Notes: a model not told the origin generated them from the sequence alone. Positions 42,201-55,583 are shown, numbered from the stretch's first letter. The stretch is DNA of 64,000 bases from Rhynchosporium graminicola (GCA_900074885.1 FJUW01000037.1:248001-312000), one strand, 5' to 3'. Numbers and translations: made by a program.

Positions 42201-44760
42201 TGTGTCAGCATCGGTGTTTGTAGCATCTTCGTCCAGCTCAGCATCGTCATGTAGCTCCTCAGTCCATGTGTTGTAGTATCCTGTAGAACAATATGTCAGC
42301 TTGCAGTACACCCACAGCAATCGGTTCTTGAGGCTGCGCAAACCGATCTCCGGTGAAATGAGTGCCTATTCTATCCTGATAAAGCCGGCAAATAATTTTG
42401 TGACTTTTGAGTGTTACTTTGAAAATTTCCTACAAAATCTTCGCGACGTTATCCTCGATTTACAAGGAATCCTATAAAGCAATACTTCAAAGTTATAAGA
42501 ATATCTGATAAAATTGCTTCGTTGAAGAGTCTGCTTTGCCCGAGACTTGTCTGGCCAGCCTCATCTGGACGGCGCAAAGCCTGAAGACTGCTGGCGAGAA
42601 TAAAAAACAGTGCGATACAACCACAGCATACTTCCACTTGAAGCGTCAAGAGCAAATAGTCAGAGGGTGGAAAGACCAGAGCGATACGAGGCTGAACAGA
42701 GTAAAGGGGCCTGTAAAAGACTTACGAACTACTGACGGATGGCTCAATTGCGATAGGAGTCGCACTTCTTTCAACACTTCGGTCAAGGATGCCGAAGACT
42801 TCTGTGTGATCTTCTTGATAGCGTAGATTTGACCATCGAGTCTTTTCCTTGCCTTAACCACCTCGCCAAATCCACCTTTCCCAAGACGGCCTTCTTCCAC
42901 GAAGTCCTCCCTATACCTCGATCTCTGGAATGGTCCACCAGTATGCATGGAATCGTGTCTTTGCCGCCGTGGAGTCGTTGGTAGTAGTGAGGTTATCGAT
43001 CCAAATCTTGAAGTGTTCTCAGAACTACTTAATACATTTAGGATTGGTGCGTCTGTTGCTAGGAACTCAGATGGACCTAGTTCAACTGCACGAGGTCGCT
43101 TCTTGGGATCTGCCTTGAACATCTTGAGCACGAGCTCGTTCAAAGAGTCGGATAAAGTAAGAGAGTCTGTCAATGACATTGGAGATGAGTACTTCTGGAT
43201 GACGGTCAAACCAAAAATCATCTGAAGGAACAAGACACCGAAGTCCCAAACATCAGTCTTTTGAGTATATTGAGGGTGGTTGGTATTTGCTATCTCTGGC
43301 GGGAACCAATATGCAGATTTGGCCATCGAAAGAGTGTCCATTTGCTTCCCTCCATGGAGAGCATGAAGCTTCCTCTGATAGCCCGCATCCGCAAGCTTTG
43401 GTCTGACCTCACCGTTGGACATTCTGACCAACAGCACATTGCCTGCATGCACGTCTTCATGAACAATGCCCTTTTCGTGAAGAAATCGCAATGCATCCAG
43501 CAATTCAATAGTCCATGAGCGAACTCTCTCTGCCCCAAGACTGTCAGCGATCTCCAGGAACTCCTGTAAAGATCCTTTCTCGGCGAATTCTGTCAGTATA
43601 CTCACAGTCCATGCAGAATCCGATTCTCCCTCTTCGTCGAATGTTCTGTGCACTTTGAAGTCGACAATATCGAGAATATTCTGATGTTTAATACTCTTGA
43701 GAGATTTCAACTCATTCTCAAGCAGCTGAAGATGTCCCTTGAATTTGTTAGTGTCTTTCACCTCGGTATCGAGGTCGGTTTGCTTCAAGAGGAGCGTGGG
43801 AACATCGCTTGCACCTTGGAGCACGACTGGACGGACAGTAAAGCAATTCGAAACTGGGCCACGCCGTATACAGACTTTGCTTGCCACAACTTGGAAGAGG
43901 ATTGGATTTTTGTTGAGGTCCAGTAAGCTGATCGGCTGTTCGAAAGCCAGAATCTCATGTGCGGCTTGACCATTGACACTTGTATCAATTGAGAACTGAT
44001 GTACAAGTTCAGTGGGAGCCTGACTCTTTCTTTTAGACTCTCTCGTTCTTTTTCTTTGCCGATTGAGTTCCTCCTGTACCATAGACTCTTGCATCCTATG
44101 CTCTTCCATAAGGTCCAACTGCTTCTTTAGCTCGTTGGCTTCCTTTTGCGCGTCTGCAAGTCTGTTAGCAGCAGATTCGTGAGCTGCTCGTTCCTCTTCC
44201 AAGCTGGGTAGCTCTTTGCCAGCAGCTTTGGCTCTCGCAACGTCCTCCAAGATCTCTTGGCATGCTGTGACTAATTCCATGACCATTGCCTGCTCTTCTG
44301 CAACCAATTCTTTGAGTTTCGTCTCGACGGCCTTCTGAATCTTGAATTTGGTTCCTTCCAGTAGTCCTTCCTCCTTCTTAATGCTCAATAATGGTGGACT
44401 TTTTGGGTAGGTGGCGGTGAAAGTCACATGCAGGGTGATAGATGTATCTCCAGAAGAAGATTTGATGAGGATTTCGAAACAAGGCTCGGTTTTCTGCGCG
44501 AATTTTAGATCAAAATTCCATGACTTCCAGGGGGTATATACTTTCCAAGCTCCTGGATTGGACTCTACTTTCTGGAAGTCATCGCCGTATATTGCCTCGA
44601 GAGCAATGAGTTCATCCTCCTGAATCTCCTCATACTGTGATTTCTGGAGCTGTAGTTTGGGGGTAGCTTCATTTGAAACACTAGGCTTTAGGTCTGGCAA
44701 TCCGCTCGAAGGTGTACTGCGTTGTGGTAGATTCTTCCCCCATGGGATTTTTGGCGGCAT
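39228..44760 (-). CDS. GCN2: eIF2-alpha kinase GCN2 (general amino-acid control)
   Basis: Senses uncharged tRNA and phosphorylates eIF2-alpha Ser51, reducing bulk translation and inducing GCN4/CPC1. Five exons (minus): 42726-44760, 41976-42280, 40455-41874, 39987-40405, 39228-39938, giving 1,629 aa; introns 445, 101, 49 and 48 nt. Domains in order: RWD (~45-155, ELIALEAIYGDDF); charged coil; pseudokinase with HED and DAG in place of HRD and DFG; kinase with G-loop GRLGKGGFGEV (624-634), Lys-649, an acidic insert, HRD at 847-849 and DFG at 867-869; HisRS-like domain (FRDRQSGGQPLSFGEVDFDI, AAGGRYDSLV); and a C-terminal ribosome/dimerisation domain. Splicing at 42725/42281 restores HPSVVRYYNTW. 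Divergent from ArgJ. Confidence 0.95.
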
Positions 44761-45168
44761 GATTGATATCTTTGCAGTGATCTAACCTAGTGAGTCAGAG
44801 AGATACTCGCAGCCGAAGCTACGGATCTTTACGCGCTGGAAATGGACATGTTTCGGGTAGAAAAAAAGCAGTTCTATGAAATTCTGCAGGTAAGGTTGAT
44901 GAACTAGAAGAGTCATTACTTGAGATATGCCACCATTGGCGAGTCTGTGACTTGTGATGATCAGGTGGAAGAACCAATCATCTGGAGCCTGCCCCGCGTT
45001 GTTTTCATTGCACAAGGCCGACGAATTTCGTGACTGAGCCCTTTCCAATATCTCATTGAGGCAGTTTCTTGAGCCATTGAATCGATATAAGACTTTCTTG
45101 AGCATAATTCACAATTGATAACTCATTATCCAGATTTTTGGAGTCTTTCAACCCAATCTCAATGATCA
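44761..45168. promoter_or_regulatory. Bidirectional promoter GCN2 / ArgJ
   Basis: 408 bp between divergent start codons (44760 on minus, 45169 on plus). It contains one TGAGTCA at 44791-44797. Confidence 0.65.
44791..44797. promoter_or_regulatory. Gcn4/CPC1-type site TGAGTCA
   Basis: Exact match to the general-control response element TGA(C/G)TCA. It lies 31 bp upstream of the GCN2 ATG and 372 bp upstream of the ArgJ ATG. A 7-bp match can occur by chance, but the gene pair makes it credible. Confidence 0.6.
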
Positions 45169-46695
45169 ATGGCTTCTAAATCATACTCAACCTCAGCGTT
45201 GACCCGACTGGTAAGGCCTACGATTTCACCGATTTCTCCTAGACATCTTCGATATTATTCAGCCCCAATCGATGGTACGATTCCCCCAGCTAAACAAAAG
45301 TATGTGCCAACAAGTGGTACATACCCCAAAGGCTTCATTGTTTCTGGCACACATGTAGGAGTCAAGCCTACCAACAAAAGCAACCCAGATCTAGCATTCC
45401 TTGCTTCGGAAACACCATGCGCAGCCGCAGCTGTTTTCACGAAGAACAAGTTCCAGGCAGCTCCCGTCACAGTTAGCAGGAACATGCTGAATCGGAGGGG
45501 CAATAATGGTGTTCGATCGGTCATTGTGAACTCAGGATGTGCAAATGCTGTGACTGGAAAGGGTGGGATGGAAGATGCTGAGAAGATGGGTGCAGAGGCA
45601 GATAAGTGTTTCGACCAGCCAACCGATGGCAAGGGAGGAAGTAGCATAGTCATGAGTACCGGGGTAATTGGTCAGAGGTCGGCATCCTTGGAAATGGGAT
45701 TTCGAAAAATTCACTAACTCATCGTTAGGCTTCCTATTCAGAAGATCTTACAACGAATACCTTCTGCTTACGATGCTTTGGGAGCATCGCATGACCATTG
45801 GCTAGCTGCTGCCAGAGCTATTTGTACTACCGATACATTCCCCAAACTAATATCTCGAACATTCTCCTTACCATCTTCTCCATCGATCGAATACAGAATC
45901 GCGGGCATGACGAAGGGAGCTGGCATGATCCATCCGAACATGGCAACACTGCTAGGAATGATTGCTACAGATGCTCCGATTGCTCCAAAGCTTTTGCCAA
46001 CTCTACTCACAAATGCTGTCAACAAGTCTTTCAATAGCATCTCTATCGATGGCGATACCTCCACAAACGATACTGTTGCTGTCTTGGCAAATGGAGCTGC
46101 AGGAGGGCATGAGATTACATCCGAGTCATCAGAAGACTACAATGCGTTTCAAAAAACCTTAACCGACTTCGCTACTGATCTTGCTAAACTTGTAGTCAGA
46201 GATGGCGAAGGAGCAACCAAATTTGTCACAATCCGAGTATCCGAATCACCATCTGAGATAGGAGCACGCAAAATTGCAAGCACAATTGCGACCTCTCCTT
46301 TGGTCAAGACAGCTCTGTATGGAAAGGATGCCAACTGGGGACGTATTCTGTGTGCTACTGGATACTCTCAGATTTCGGAGCCCGGCCAGCCAATCAGTGA
46401 GGTTGCTGAGATTCTCCCAGAAAAGACGAGTGTCTCTTTCATTCCATCTGATGGTTCGCCCGAGCTGAAGTTGTTGGTGAACGGAGAACCCGAAGCTGTG
46501 GATGAGGCACGAGCCTCTGAAATATTGGAGCACGAGGACCTGGAGATTCTTGTCAAGCTTGGAGGTGGTAAGGAGGAGGCCACTTACTGGACATGTGACT
46601 ACAGGTAAGCTTGGAGACACTTACACTTCCAATAAAAGTACTGATCTTTTTATAGCCACGAATATATCACGATCAATGGAGATTATAGAACATAA
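45169..46695 (+). CDS. Bifunctional glutamate/ornithine N-acetyltransferase (ArgJ)
   Basis: Mitochondrial enzyme of the cyclic arginine pathway: transfers acetyl from N-acetylornithine to glutamate, and may also use acetyl-CoA. It is the orthologue of yeast ARG7/ECM40. Exons 45169-45677, 45729-46604 and 46656-46695; introns 51 and 50 nt; 474 aa. The N-terminus is Ser/Arg-rich ([20 protein letters not shown]), a mitochondrial presequence. Motifs: [14 protein letters not shown] (across intron 1), [16 protein letters not shown] with self-cleavage expected between Ala-242 and Thr-243, [25 protein letters not shown], and the C-terminus [13 protein letters not shown] from exon 3. Intron 1 uses a GTCGGC donor. 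Expected to be under general amino-acid control. Confidence 0.94.
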
Positions 46696-47534
46696 AGGAG
46701 CAATTACAGACCCGGAATCAGAATGGGCTTCAGACGGAGGAGCGTAGTAAAATGAGAATATGCCACTTGTCAATGCGGCTCAGGTGGAGGATCGGCATTT
46801 GAATTGCACATGGCTGCCATGGGACGAGGTGAAGCAATGGAACATTCCGAACAATCTTATGAAACATGTGAAGTCTGGTGATATCCCAGCTCTCGGGTGT
46901 TCATTGCGACAAAATCTCCCAGGTTATTGGATCAAGGTAAGCACCGTTCGGTGAACAAGCAGATTTGGATCAAATCATATTCATTATGGGGTTAGTGACC
47001 TCGATATTCAAAGTACTATCATCCACTACCCGATGTGAATACATGCTGCTACAAGACATGAGTATGCTAAAGACAGAGCTCCTTGGGGATGACATAACTC
47101 GGCGCACCCCTTCTCTATACATTCCTTCTCAGCGGCTGCTTGCCTAACATGGCTCGATTTGTGAAACTCCATCTAGCATGATAAATACCTTGACAGTGAT
47201 TTATTGTTAGGGTTGCCCAGAATGTTCTAGCTCTTTTTCCCATACTCATCTCCAGCTCACGTGTCCCGCCTGCCCCTAAGTCCACCTCAGCTTACCTAAT
47301 TCAGAGGCCACATACACTGCAATACCAGCCCCAGTTTACCTGCAAGCGAGCTCTTTAACATCCAATTCGAGATCTGTTCGGACGCCATTTCGAACACATC
47401 ACCACGCGCGCATCTGCTTCTGCCAACACAAGAGCAGAGTCGACGAGCATTTTCATTGTCGTCGTTCCTTATTGCAACCCTTCACTTCCTCTTCTTCTTC
47501 CACGTCTGTGAGGTTCTCGTACAATACCGCCAGG
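46696..47534. other. Intergenic, ArgJ 3' end to SEC61 promoter
   Basis: 839 bp. A 64-codon frame at 46760-46954 (LPWDEVKQWNIPNNLMKH) has a protein-like look but no recognised relative and no continuing exon, so it is left uncalled. A pyrimidine-rich leader precedes the SEC61 ATG. Confidence 0.5.
47258..47263. promoter_or_regulatory. CACGTG palindrome upstream of SEC61
   Basis: E-box-type hexamer about 275 bp upstream of the SEC61 start. bHLH-type factors bind such sites in fungi; use here is unproven. Confidence 0.3.
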
Positions 47535-49109
47535 ATGAGTGGCCGTAAGTTATCCTTCCCTTGTTGTCCTTCCAAAGCTCCCGACGATAGCAATTGCCTC
47601 AATATAGAATACCATGGCTAACGATGCGTTTTACAGTTCGATTCCTCGATCTCATCAAGCCCTTCTCGCCGATCCTCCCTGAGGTACAGCAACCAGAGAC
47701 AAAGGTTCCCTTCAACCAAAAGCTGATGTGGACGGGTTTGACACTTTTGATATTTTTGGTGATGAGCCAGATGCCATTGTATGGTATCGTGTCCTCCGAC
47801 ACCTCGGATCCTTTATACTGGCTGCGAATGATGTTGGCGAGTAACAGAGGAACGTTGATGGAGTTGGGTATTACTCCAATTATCTCTTCAGGAATGGTCT
47901 TCCAGCTTCTGGCTGGCACACACTTGATTGATGTCAACCTTGACTTGAAGTCGGATCGCGAGCTCTACCAGACTGCGCAGAAGCTTTTCGCCATCATCTT
48001 ATCTATGGGACAGGCCACAGTCTATGTTTTCACTGGTCTCTACGGTCAACCATCTGATCTTGGTGCCGGTGTTGTCTTCCTCTTGATCCTCCAATTGGTC
48101 GTTGCTGGTTTGATTGTCATTCTTCTTGATGAGCTCCTCCAGAAGGGATACGGTCTTGGAAGCGGTATCTCACTCTTCATTGCCACCAACATTTGCGAGT
48201 CCATCGTCTGGAAGGCTTTCTCCCCAACCACTATCAACACCGGTCGTGGACCAGAATTCGAGGGTGCAGTCATTGCGCTTTTCCACCTTCTCTTCACATG
48301 GCCAAACAAGCAACGCGCTCTCCAAGAGGCATTTTATAGACAAAACCTCCCCAACATCATGAATCTTATCGCCACCCTTGTCGTCTTCGCCGCTGTTATC
48401 TACCTCCAAGGTTTCCGTGTCGAGATCCCAGTCAAGTCTTCCCGACAACGTGGAGCTCGCGGATCATACCCAGTCCGCCTTTTCTACACCTCAAACATGC
48501 CTATCATGCTCCAGTCAGCATTGTCCTCCAACGTCTTCTTGATCAGTCAAATGCTCTACTCCCGCTTCTCCGAGAACCTCCTTGTCCAGCTTTTCGGTGT
48601 TTGGGAGCCAAAGGAGGGATCTGCCCAGCTCTTCGCAACCTCTGGTCTTGCATACTACATGTCTCCTCCATTGAACTTCACCGATGCTCTCCTGGACCCA
48701 ATTCACACCTCTGTCTACGTCATCTACATGCTCGTCGCATGCGCTGTCTTTTCCAAGACTTGGATTGAAGTTTCGGGCTCTTCCCCAAGAGATGTTGCCA
48801 AGCAACTTAAGGATCAAGGTCTCGTCATGGCTGGCCACAGAGAGCAAAGCATGTACAAGGAGTTGAAGCGCATCATTCCAACTGCTGCCGCTTTCGGTGG
48901 TGCTTGCATTGGTGCTCTCTCGGTTGCGAGTGATCTGCTTGGAGCTTTGGGCTCCGGTACCGGTATCTTATTGGCTGTCACGTAGGTTTTCTGCACTCTT
49001 GGTCTTAAATTGAAGCTAATATGAATACAGTATCATCTACGGCTACTTTGAGATCGCTGCCAAGGAGGGTGATCTTGCATCAGGCATGAAGGGAATGATT
49101 ATGGGTTAA
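47535..49109 (+). CDS. SEC61: Protein translocon subunit Sec61 alpha
   Basis: Ten-helix channel of the ER translocon for co- and post-translational import. Exons 47535-47544 (only 10 nt), 47637-48981 and 49031-49109; introns 92 and 49 nt; 477 aa. The short first exon codes MSG plus one base, and splicing gives [15 protein letters not shown], the conserved N-terminus; the apparent start at 47594 lies in the intron. Signatures: [32 protein letters not shown] (plug), [31 protein letters not shown] (ribosome-binding loop), [19 protein letters not shown], and the C-terminal [20 protein letters not shown]. The coding sequence is rich in C-ending codons, as expected for high expression. Confidence 0.96.
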
Positions 49110-50386
49110 CCGTGACCATTTTCCAACATTTTCATCTTTCATTGCTTCATATTGGGTTGTAACCAGGCTACATAAAAGTAAGTATGTGGGTGGGGGAACA
49201 TGTAAGAAAGTAAGAAAGAGGAAGAGGAAAAGCAATATATTGGAGACACTGGAGAATTCGGTGGTTGTGTTTTATATCTAGCAAGCGTCGGAACCTTGGT
49301 CTGGCTAGCGAATGTATAGCCAGTCAAGATCGAAGATCCTTGGCGTGTAAATATATACTGCCATGAATTTATGATTGAGATTGAGATGGGTGTTAATGCT
49401 TGCTTGTTATCATTGCAGTCGTGTTGCTGCAAAGGAGTTGAAAAACCTAGGTACTTTACTCTGTTATCTTCGGGACCTGATTTAGACTCCGACGAAATCG
49501 CCTATTTGAGTTACTAGACGACTCCTGAGAAAAGGCCTGTGAGAGCAAAAGACGGGGATAAAAGCTTACTTACTCCGTAGGTCACCTCGTGAGTTCGGTG
49601 GAGACCTTTTTGAAAACCCAAAGTACGAAGGAAGATACGGATTTCCTTGTATTCTGGTTTCCTGGTCCAAATCTGGTCCCAAATTCTCGCCCCCATGATT
49701 GATCGGTGATTGTGCACTACGGATCATCAAGACTCTCCTCAGTCTTCACGAATCATGAGTGGGAAGGCTAACAACCTGGACGGTGTAATTGTCAGGTAAG
49801 ATAGTTAGCCAGCAACATCAATAGAGAGACCGTATTAGAACTGTCTGGATCATGTAAGCGCCCGATCCTTTATTCACTGTCCTCAACCAACTAATCCACT
49901 AATCAACATGATTCCATTCACATATCACACATATCACAATTCCCCGCTATCAAATCACTTTTGATAGTCGGTTATCGTTCGGAATTAATATAAATAGTTC
50001 ACCACAACCCCCACTCCTACAGTAGGTACCACTAATCAGGTGCACGTTTAAACGGACTCCACTGCGCTCCAATCTGCTCCAGCTGGTAGTACCTTGCTAG
50101 TGCATCTACTGTAGCTTCGACCCGCGACCCACGATATTTCACAATCTCTCACTCTCAGAGGCAGGTTCGGTATGATACCAACACTTCCACTCCTGCTCTG
50201 TAGGTGACGCAAGATCTGGGCATTTTCTCACAACTTACCTGTCCATTTTGTATTTCCTTCTGGCACATTCGTTCCGTCAATAAACATCCTTCAGCAGTGT
50301 GCTATCAATCTACCTTGCCGCCAATCCATACCTACTGATCTATAGCTTTGTCATTTCCGCACATCTCGGGATTGGAGCCTCAAAAA
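49110..50386. other. Intergenic, SEC61 3' end to ABC transporter promoter
   Basis: 1.28 kb with no supported gene. An open frame at 49514-49717 (minus) has no recognised similarity. Confidence 0.55.
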
Positions 50387-53300
50387 ATGTTCCCCGAGTG
50401 CCAGGGCCCGGTATGGCAGGTCGATGATATAACGAATTGCGTGCAGAGGAAGTAAGCCAATTCATCGCCCCTAGAGTTGTCAAAAGTCCTCAATCGCTGA
50501 AACTTTGCGCAGGTATCTTAAAGTTCTTTTTCCTCTGATCGTTGTCGGCGCATCATTTCTTCTTCTCTCGTTACGAGCAATACAGCGCAACGTTCGGTTA
50601 AAACGGAATCGCAAGGGAAAGACCACCGTCAATGGGACGACTGTGCATGGTGTAGGGAATGGACAGAATGGAACCTATCAGCATGTGCCTGGAGATGATG
50701 CAGGGTCTACACGTACAGACGAAGAGGAGGATGGGTTGACCATGGGTGGGGGGCGGTTGGTCTTAACGAAAACTACCACGAAAGGCTCTGTAGCTGCAGT
50801 TGATGCGCCGCGTGCCCAGTATACGGTCCTCTCGATTGAGCTTCTTGCGATCATCGCCGTCGATGCTATCAATGTTGCCGCCTTGGTTCTGCAAGCATAT
50901 GGTCCTAAAGGGACATTGGCGACAGTGGCTGGTATTACTACCTGGACATATATACTGGTGTTGACTATAATGAGGTTGACCTTATCCAAGACCTCATGGA
51001 GGGTGCCGGGAGTATGGAACCATACTGCATCCCTTTACACCCTCATGTGGTTATTTTCGCTGGTCATTTTCCGGTCTGCTATCATCCACCCGCGTTCTGG
51101 AATTGCCCAAGCTTTAGTCATATCGGAATTCGCATTGGTTTCTCTACTTTTCAGCATAGCAATCACAACCAGGAAAGGGAACAAGACGGTTGTGCTAGAG
51201 TGGGAGAACGACATCGAGCCTTCCAAGGAGCCACTCGCTAGTCTATTCTCGATAGCAACCTTTGGATGGGTGGATGCGATAGTCTGGCAAGGTTACCAGA
51301 AGACCTTTGAGCTTGCAGATGTGTGGAACTTGCTTCCAAAAGACAAGGCAGCTTCGGTTTTGGCCGACTATCGACAGCTCAAAAAGACAACTGCTTTGAC
51401 CTGGCACCTTGTGGGGTACTTCAAGTTCAGCCTCATTATTCAGTGCAGCTATGCAGTCTTCTCGGCCCTTTTTACATTTGCTCCAACCCTGCTGCTTAAG
51501 TCCATTCTTGAGTACATCGAAGAACCCGATAGTGCACCACGCAACGTTATTTGGCTCTACGTAATCCTGCTTGCATTTACCGATATTCTTCGATCCTTAG
51601 CAGATCAGCAAGCTCTCTGGATTGGCCGCAAAATATGTATTCGGTTGAGAGCAATCATCATTGGCGAGGTCTACGCTAAAGCTCTACGCCGAAAAGCTGC
51701 AGCTGGAAACGACACGGTGCTGGGTGAGAAGACAGATGCTGCCAATGCTGCAAAACCCGGCGTACTAAAAAGAATACTGACCTTGGGTGGAAAGAAGAAA
51801 GCCGACGCCAAGACCCCTGATGCCGCAGCAACCACAGCATCTAAAAACACTTCGTCGAAGAAAGTTGATGAGCAGGCTAATGTTGGAACTATCATTACCT
51901 TGATGTCCGTCGATTCCTTCAAGGTTAGCGAGATCACCGCGTACCTGCATTTTCTCCTCGCGCAAGCACCCACCCAGCTCGTTGTGGCGGTCTATCTACT
52001 TTACAGCATACTTGGTTACAGTAGTATTCCTGGTATCGTCATCATGGTGATCCTTCTCCCTGTCAATATTGCCTTTGCTCGAGCCTTCGGTGGCGCCCAG
52101 AAGAAAATCATGGCTGCTACAGATAAGCGCATTCACACAACAAACGAGGTCCTTCAGAACATCAGAATAATCAAATTTTTCGCCTGGGAGCACCGATTTA
52201 GCAAGCTGGTCGATGAGAAGCGAAAGGCCGAACTGAAAGCTCTGCGAGGAAAATACATCATTTGGGCCTTTGCAGTGGCCGTTTGGAATACTGTTCCAGT
52301 TGCCATTACCTTCTTTTCTTTCGTCGTATATACCTTGATTGAGAAGAAGCCGTTGTATCCTTCCGTTGCTTTCACTGCAATCTCACTATTTACCATTCTT
52401 CGGGTACCCTTGGACCAACTTGGCGATATGATTGCACATGTGCAAGAGTCTAAGGTTTCGGTCGATCGTGTGGAGGAGTTCTTGAATGAAGAAGAAACAG
52501 ATAAGTATGAACAGCTTCAACATGACAATCTGGATGAAGATGGAGATCAGATGGTTGGCTTCAAGAATGCAACCTTCTCCTGGGGAGGTAAGGAGGATCC
52601 AACCGATGAAAGCATATCATCTGCATTCCGTCTCATGGACATGGATATCAAATTCGAGATTGGACAATTGAACATCATTGCGGGGCCAACAGGTTGTGGT
52701 AAAACGTCTCTGTTAATGGCGCTTCTTGGAGAAATGACACTCGTAAAGGGCAAAGTCTTTCTTCCAGGAGGCTACAGTCGCGAGGACGTCCGACCAGATC
52801 CCGAGACTGGCTTGACGGAGAGCGTTGCCTACTGTGCCCAACAAGCCTGGCTTGTCAATGCCAACATTAAGGAGAACATTCTTTTTGCAGCGCCACTGGA
52901 TGAGAAGAGATATAAGGACGTCATCGTGGCCTGCGCTCTTGAGCGTGACCTCGAGATTCTTGACGCTGGCGACGAGACGCTTGTTGGAGAGAAAGGCATC
53001 ACTCTTTCCGGAGGCCAAAAGCAACGTATCTCCCTCGCAAGAGCGTTGTACTCAAACTCGAGACATGTACTTCTGGACGATTGCCTCAGCGCGGTGGATT
53101 CGCATACCGCAAAGTGGATATTCGATAAATGTATCCGCGGTCCTCTTATGCATGGCCGAACCTGTATCTTGGTGACGCATAATCTGGCTCTCTGTGTTCC
53201 ACGAGCACGATATGTTGTTCTCCTTGACAATGGAAAGATCGATATTCAAGGTTCTGCCGAGGATGTGATTGCATCTGGTAAGCTTGGTGATGATGCCAAC

Positions 53301-55583
53301 AGATCGAGACCAGGCTCTGCTGAGATGTCGAGAATGCCATCTCGTGTTCCATCGAGTGTTGGTGACGAGAGTGCTGAGACTGTCATTGGTGAGATAGAGG
53401 CGGCCAATGGCGATGGGAAGCGCAGACTTTCTAGAGCCAAGAGCGTTGACAAAGGTACCAAAAAGGTTGTCAAGGATGCCATGGAGGAAACGAAAGCTGT
53501 AGGAGGCGTATCATGGACAGTGATCATTCTCTACTTGAAGTCCATGGGTCCTTGGTATGTTCAAAATCTTGTGTGATGAATTCTATGCTAACTATGTAGG
53601 TGGTTTTGGGTTCTTGCTGTCATTGTGTTTGGAGTCCAGCAGTTCGGAAGCTTGGCAGCCAATTTCTGGATCCGAGAGTGGGCCAATCAGTACGATACGG
53701 AATCTGTACGAACTCATTATAGTATTTCATCGAATAGCTTTGTTGGGAATTCCATCTCGATGGTTCAAGTTGCCAGTACTCGCATCACCCAGGTCCAACC
53801 ATATTTCGACCCCAACAAGACCTCCATGTTCTCGAGGATCGCTCCTGACGTTGATGTGAGCTACTACCTTACCGTATATGCTCTGATCGGCATAGCTGGT
53901 ATGCTTGTCGCCTTATTCAGAGATATGTGGCTGTTCTTCGGTTCTCTCACTGCCAGTTGGAAGATTCATCAGCGCTTGATGGAATCCGTGACGAGAGCAA
54001 AATTCAAGTTCTTCGATGCCACCCCTCTCGGACAGCTCATGAATCGCTTCAGCAAAGACTTGGAGGCTGTAGATCAAGAGGTAGCACCTACAGCGATTGG
54101 ATTCATGTCTTGCGCACTGGCAATCGTCGTCACTGTTGCCTTGATCACAGTTATTACTCCTGGTTTCCTTGTCGCTGGAGTCTTCATCAGCGCTCTATAC
54201 TTCTTCGTCGGGAAGTTTTACCTGCGATCATCGAGAGACTTGAAGAGAATCGAGTCGGTGCAGAGAAGTCCGCTGTTCCAGCAATTCGGAGAAACACTCA
54301 GTGGGATCACAACGATTCGCGCATACGGCGATGAACGACGATTTATCCGAGACAATATGACGAGGATCAATACTCACAGCCGGCCCTTCATCTATCTATG
54401 GGCGGCCAACAGATGGTTAGCTTTCAGAATAGATGCTGTGGGAGATCTGGTTGCTTTCTTCGCCGGTGCCTTTGTCGTAATGAGCATCGGGAAGATCGAT
54501 GCTGGTTCTGCCGGTCTCTCGTTGAGTTATGCGATCAGTTTCACCGAAAATGTCTTGTGGCTAGTACGGCTCTATGCCATGAACGAACAGAACATGAATT
54601 CAGTAGAACGTATTAAAGAGTATCTTGAAGTTGAACAAGAGGCAGAGGCAGTAATCGAGAAGACCAGACCTGCTGCTAACTGGCCTAGTCAAGGTTCGGT
54701 TGAGTTCATAGGTTACACGACCAGGTATCGATCTGATCTCGAGCCAGTTTTGAGGAGAGTGACCTTCAAGATCAACCCTCTGGAGAAGGTTGGCATTGTC
54801 GGACGTACTGGCGCTGGTAAGAGTTCTCTTGCACTTGCATTGTTCCGTGGTCTCGAAGCGGAAGAAGGCAAGATCTTGATTGACGACGTGGATATTGGAC
54901 TTATTGGTCTTCAAGACCTTCGAGAATCGATCACAATCGTGCCGCAGGATCCAACTCTCTTCACCGGTACCATTCGAAGCAATCTTGATCCGTTCAATCT
55001 CTTTACTGATGAGGACATCTTCACTGCTCTCCGAAGAGTTCAATTGATTGGGATGCCTCTCTCGACCACAAGTCCCTCTACACCAATATCGACTTCACGA
55101 CCTGCGACAGCGGGCGGCGTTCTAGATACTCCAACAGGGACAAGCACCCCTGTAGCGAACAAGAACATCTTCCTTGACCTGTCATCTACAGTCACAGAAT
55201 CGGGCAATAACTTATCTCAGGGCCAGAGACAACTCCTCTGTCTAGCTCGTGCTCTCCTTAAGCAACCGAAGGTGCTCATGATGGACGAAGCCACTGCTTC
55301 AATTGACTACAACACCGATTCGAAGATTCAAGAGACCATTCGAGAGCTGAAGAGCACAATTATCACCATAGCACATCGCTTGCAAACCATTGTCGACTAC
55401 GACAAAGTGCTGGTCTTGGACAAGGGCGAGGTAGTAGAATTTGGTCATCCGCATGAATTGCTCAAGAAGGATGGCAATGATGCCGTCTTCAAAGGGATGT
55501 GCGAGATGAGTGGGGATATGGATACTTTACAGAAAGCAGCCAAGAAGGCGTGGGATGCAGGGAAGTTGGTTGATGACGAGTAA
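50387..55583 (+). CDS. ABCC-subfamily ABC transporter (MRP type)
   Basis: Full-length ATP-driven exporter, probably in vacuolar or plasma membrane, of conjugates or drugs; closest in look to the Ybt1/Vmr1/Nft1 group. Exons 50387-50451, 50513-53554 and 53600-55583 (introns 61 and 45 nt), 1,696 aa. The first exon gives MFPECQGPVWQVDD, restoring QRKYLKVLFPLIVVG. TMD0 helices are followed by TMD1 (with a long Lys/Ala-rich insert around 51760-51870), NBD1 (GPTGCGKTS ~746, LSGGQ ~852, LLDDCLSAVDS with Asp replacing the catalytic Glu), a linker, TMD2, and NBD2 (GRTGAGKSS ~1436, LSQGQ ~1573, MMDEATASID). One active and one degenerate site is normal for ABCC. NBD2 has a Ser/Thr/Pro insertion (TTSPSTPISTSRPATAGG). 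Confidence 0.93.

Noticed and set aside
46760..46954. 64-codon frame after ArgJ
   Set aside because: Looks protein-like but has no recognised family, and no continuing exon could be found.
47594..47640. Alternative Sec61 start giving [11 protein letters not shown]
   Set aside because: The 10-nt exon at 47535 plus intron 47545-47636 gives the conserved MSGLRFLDL N-terminus instead.
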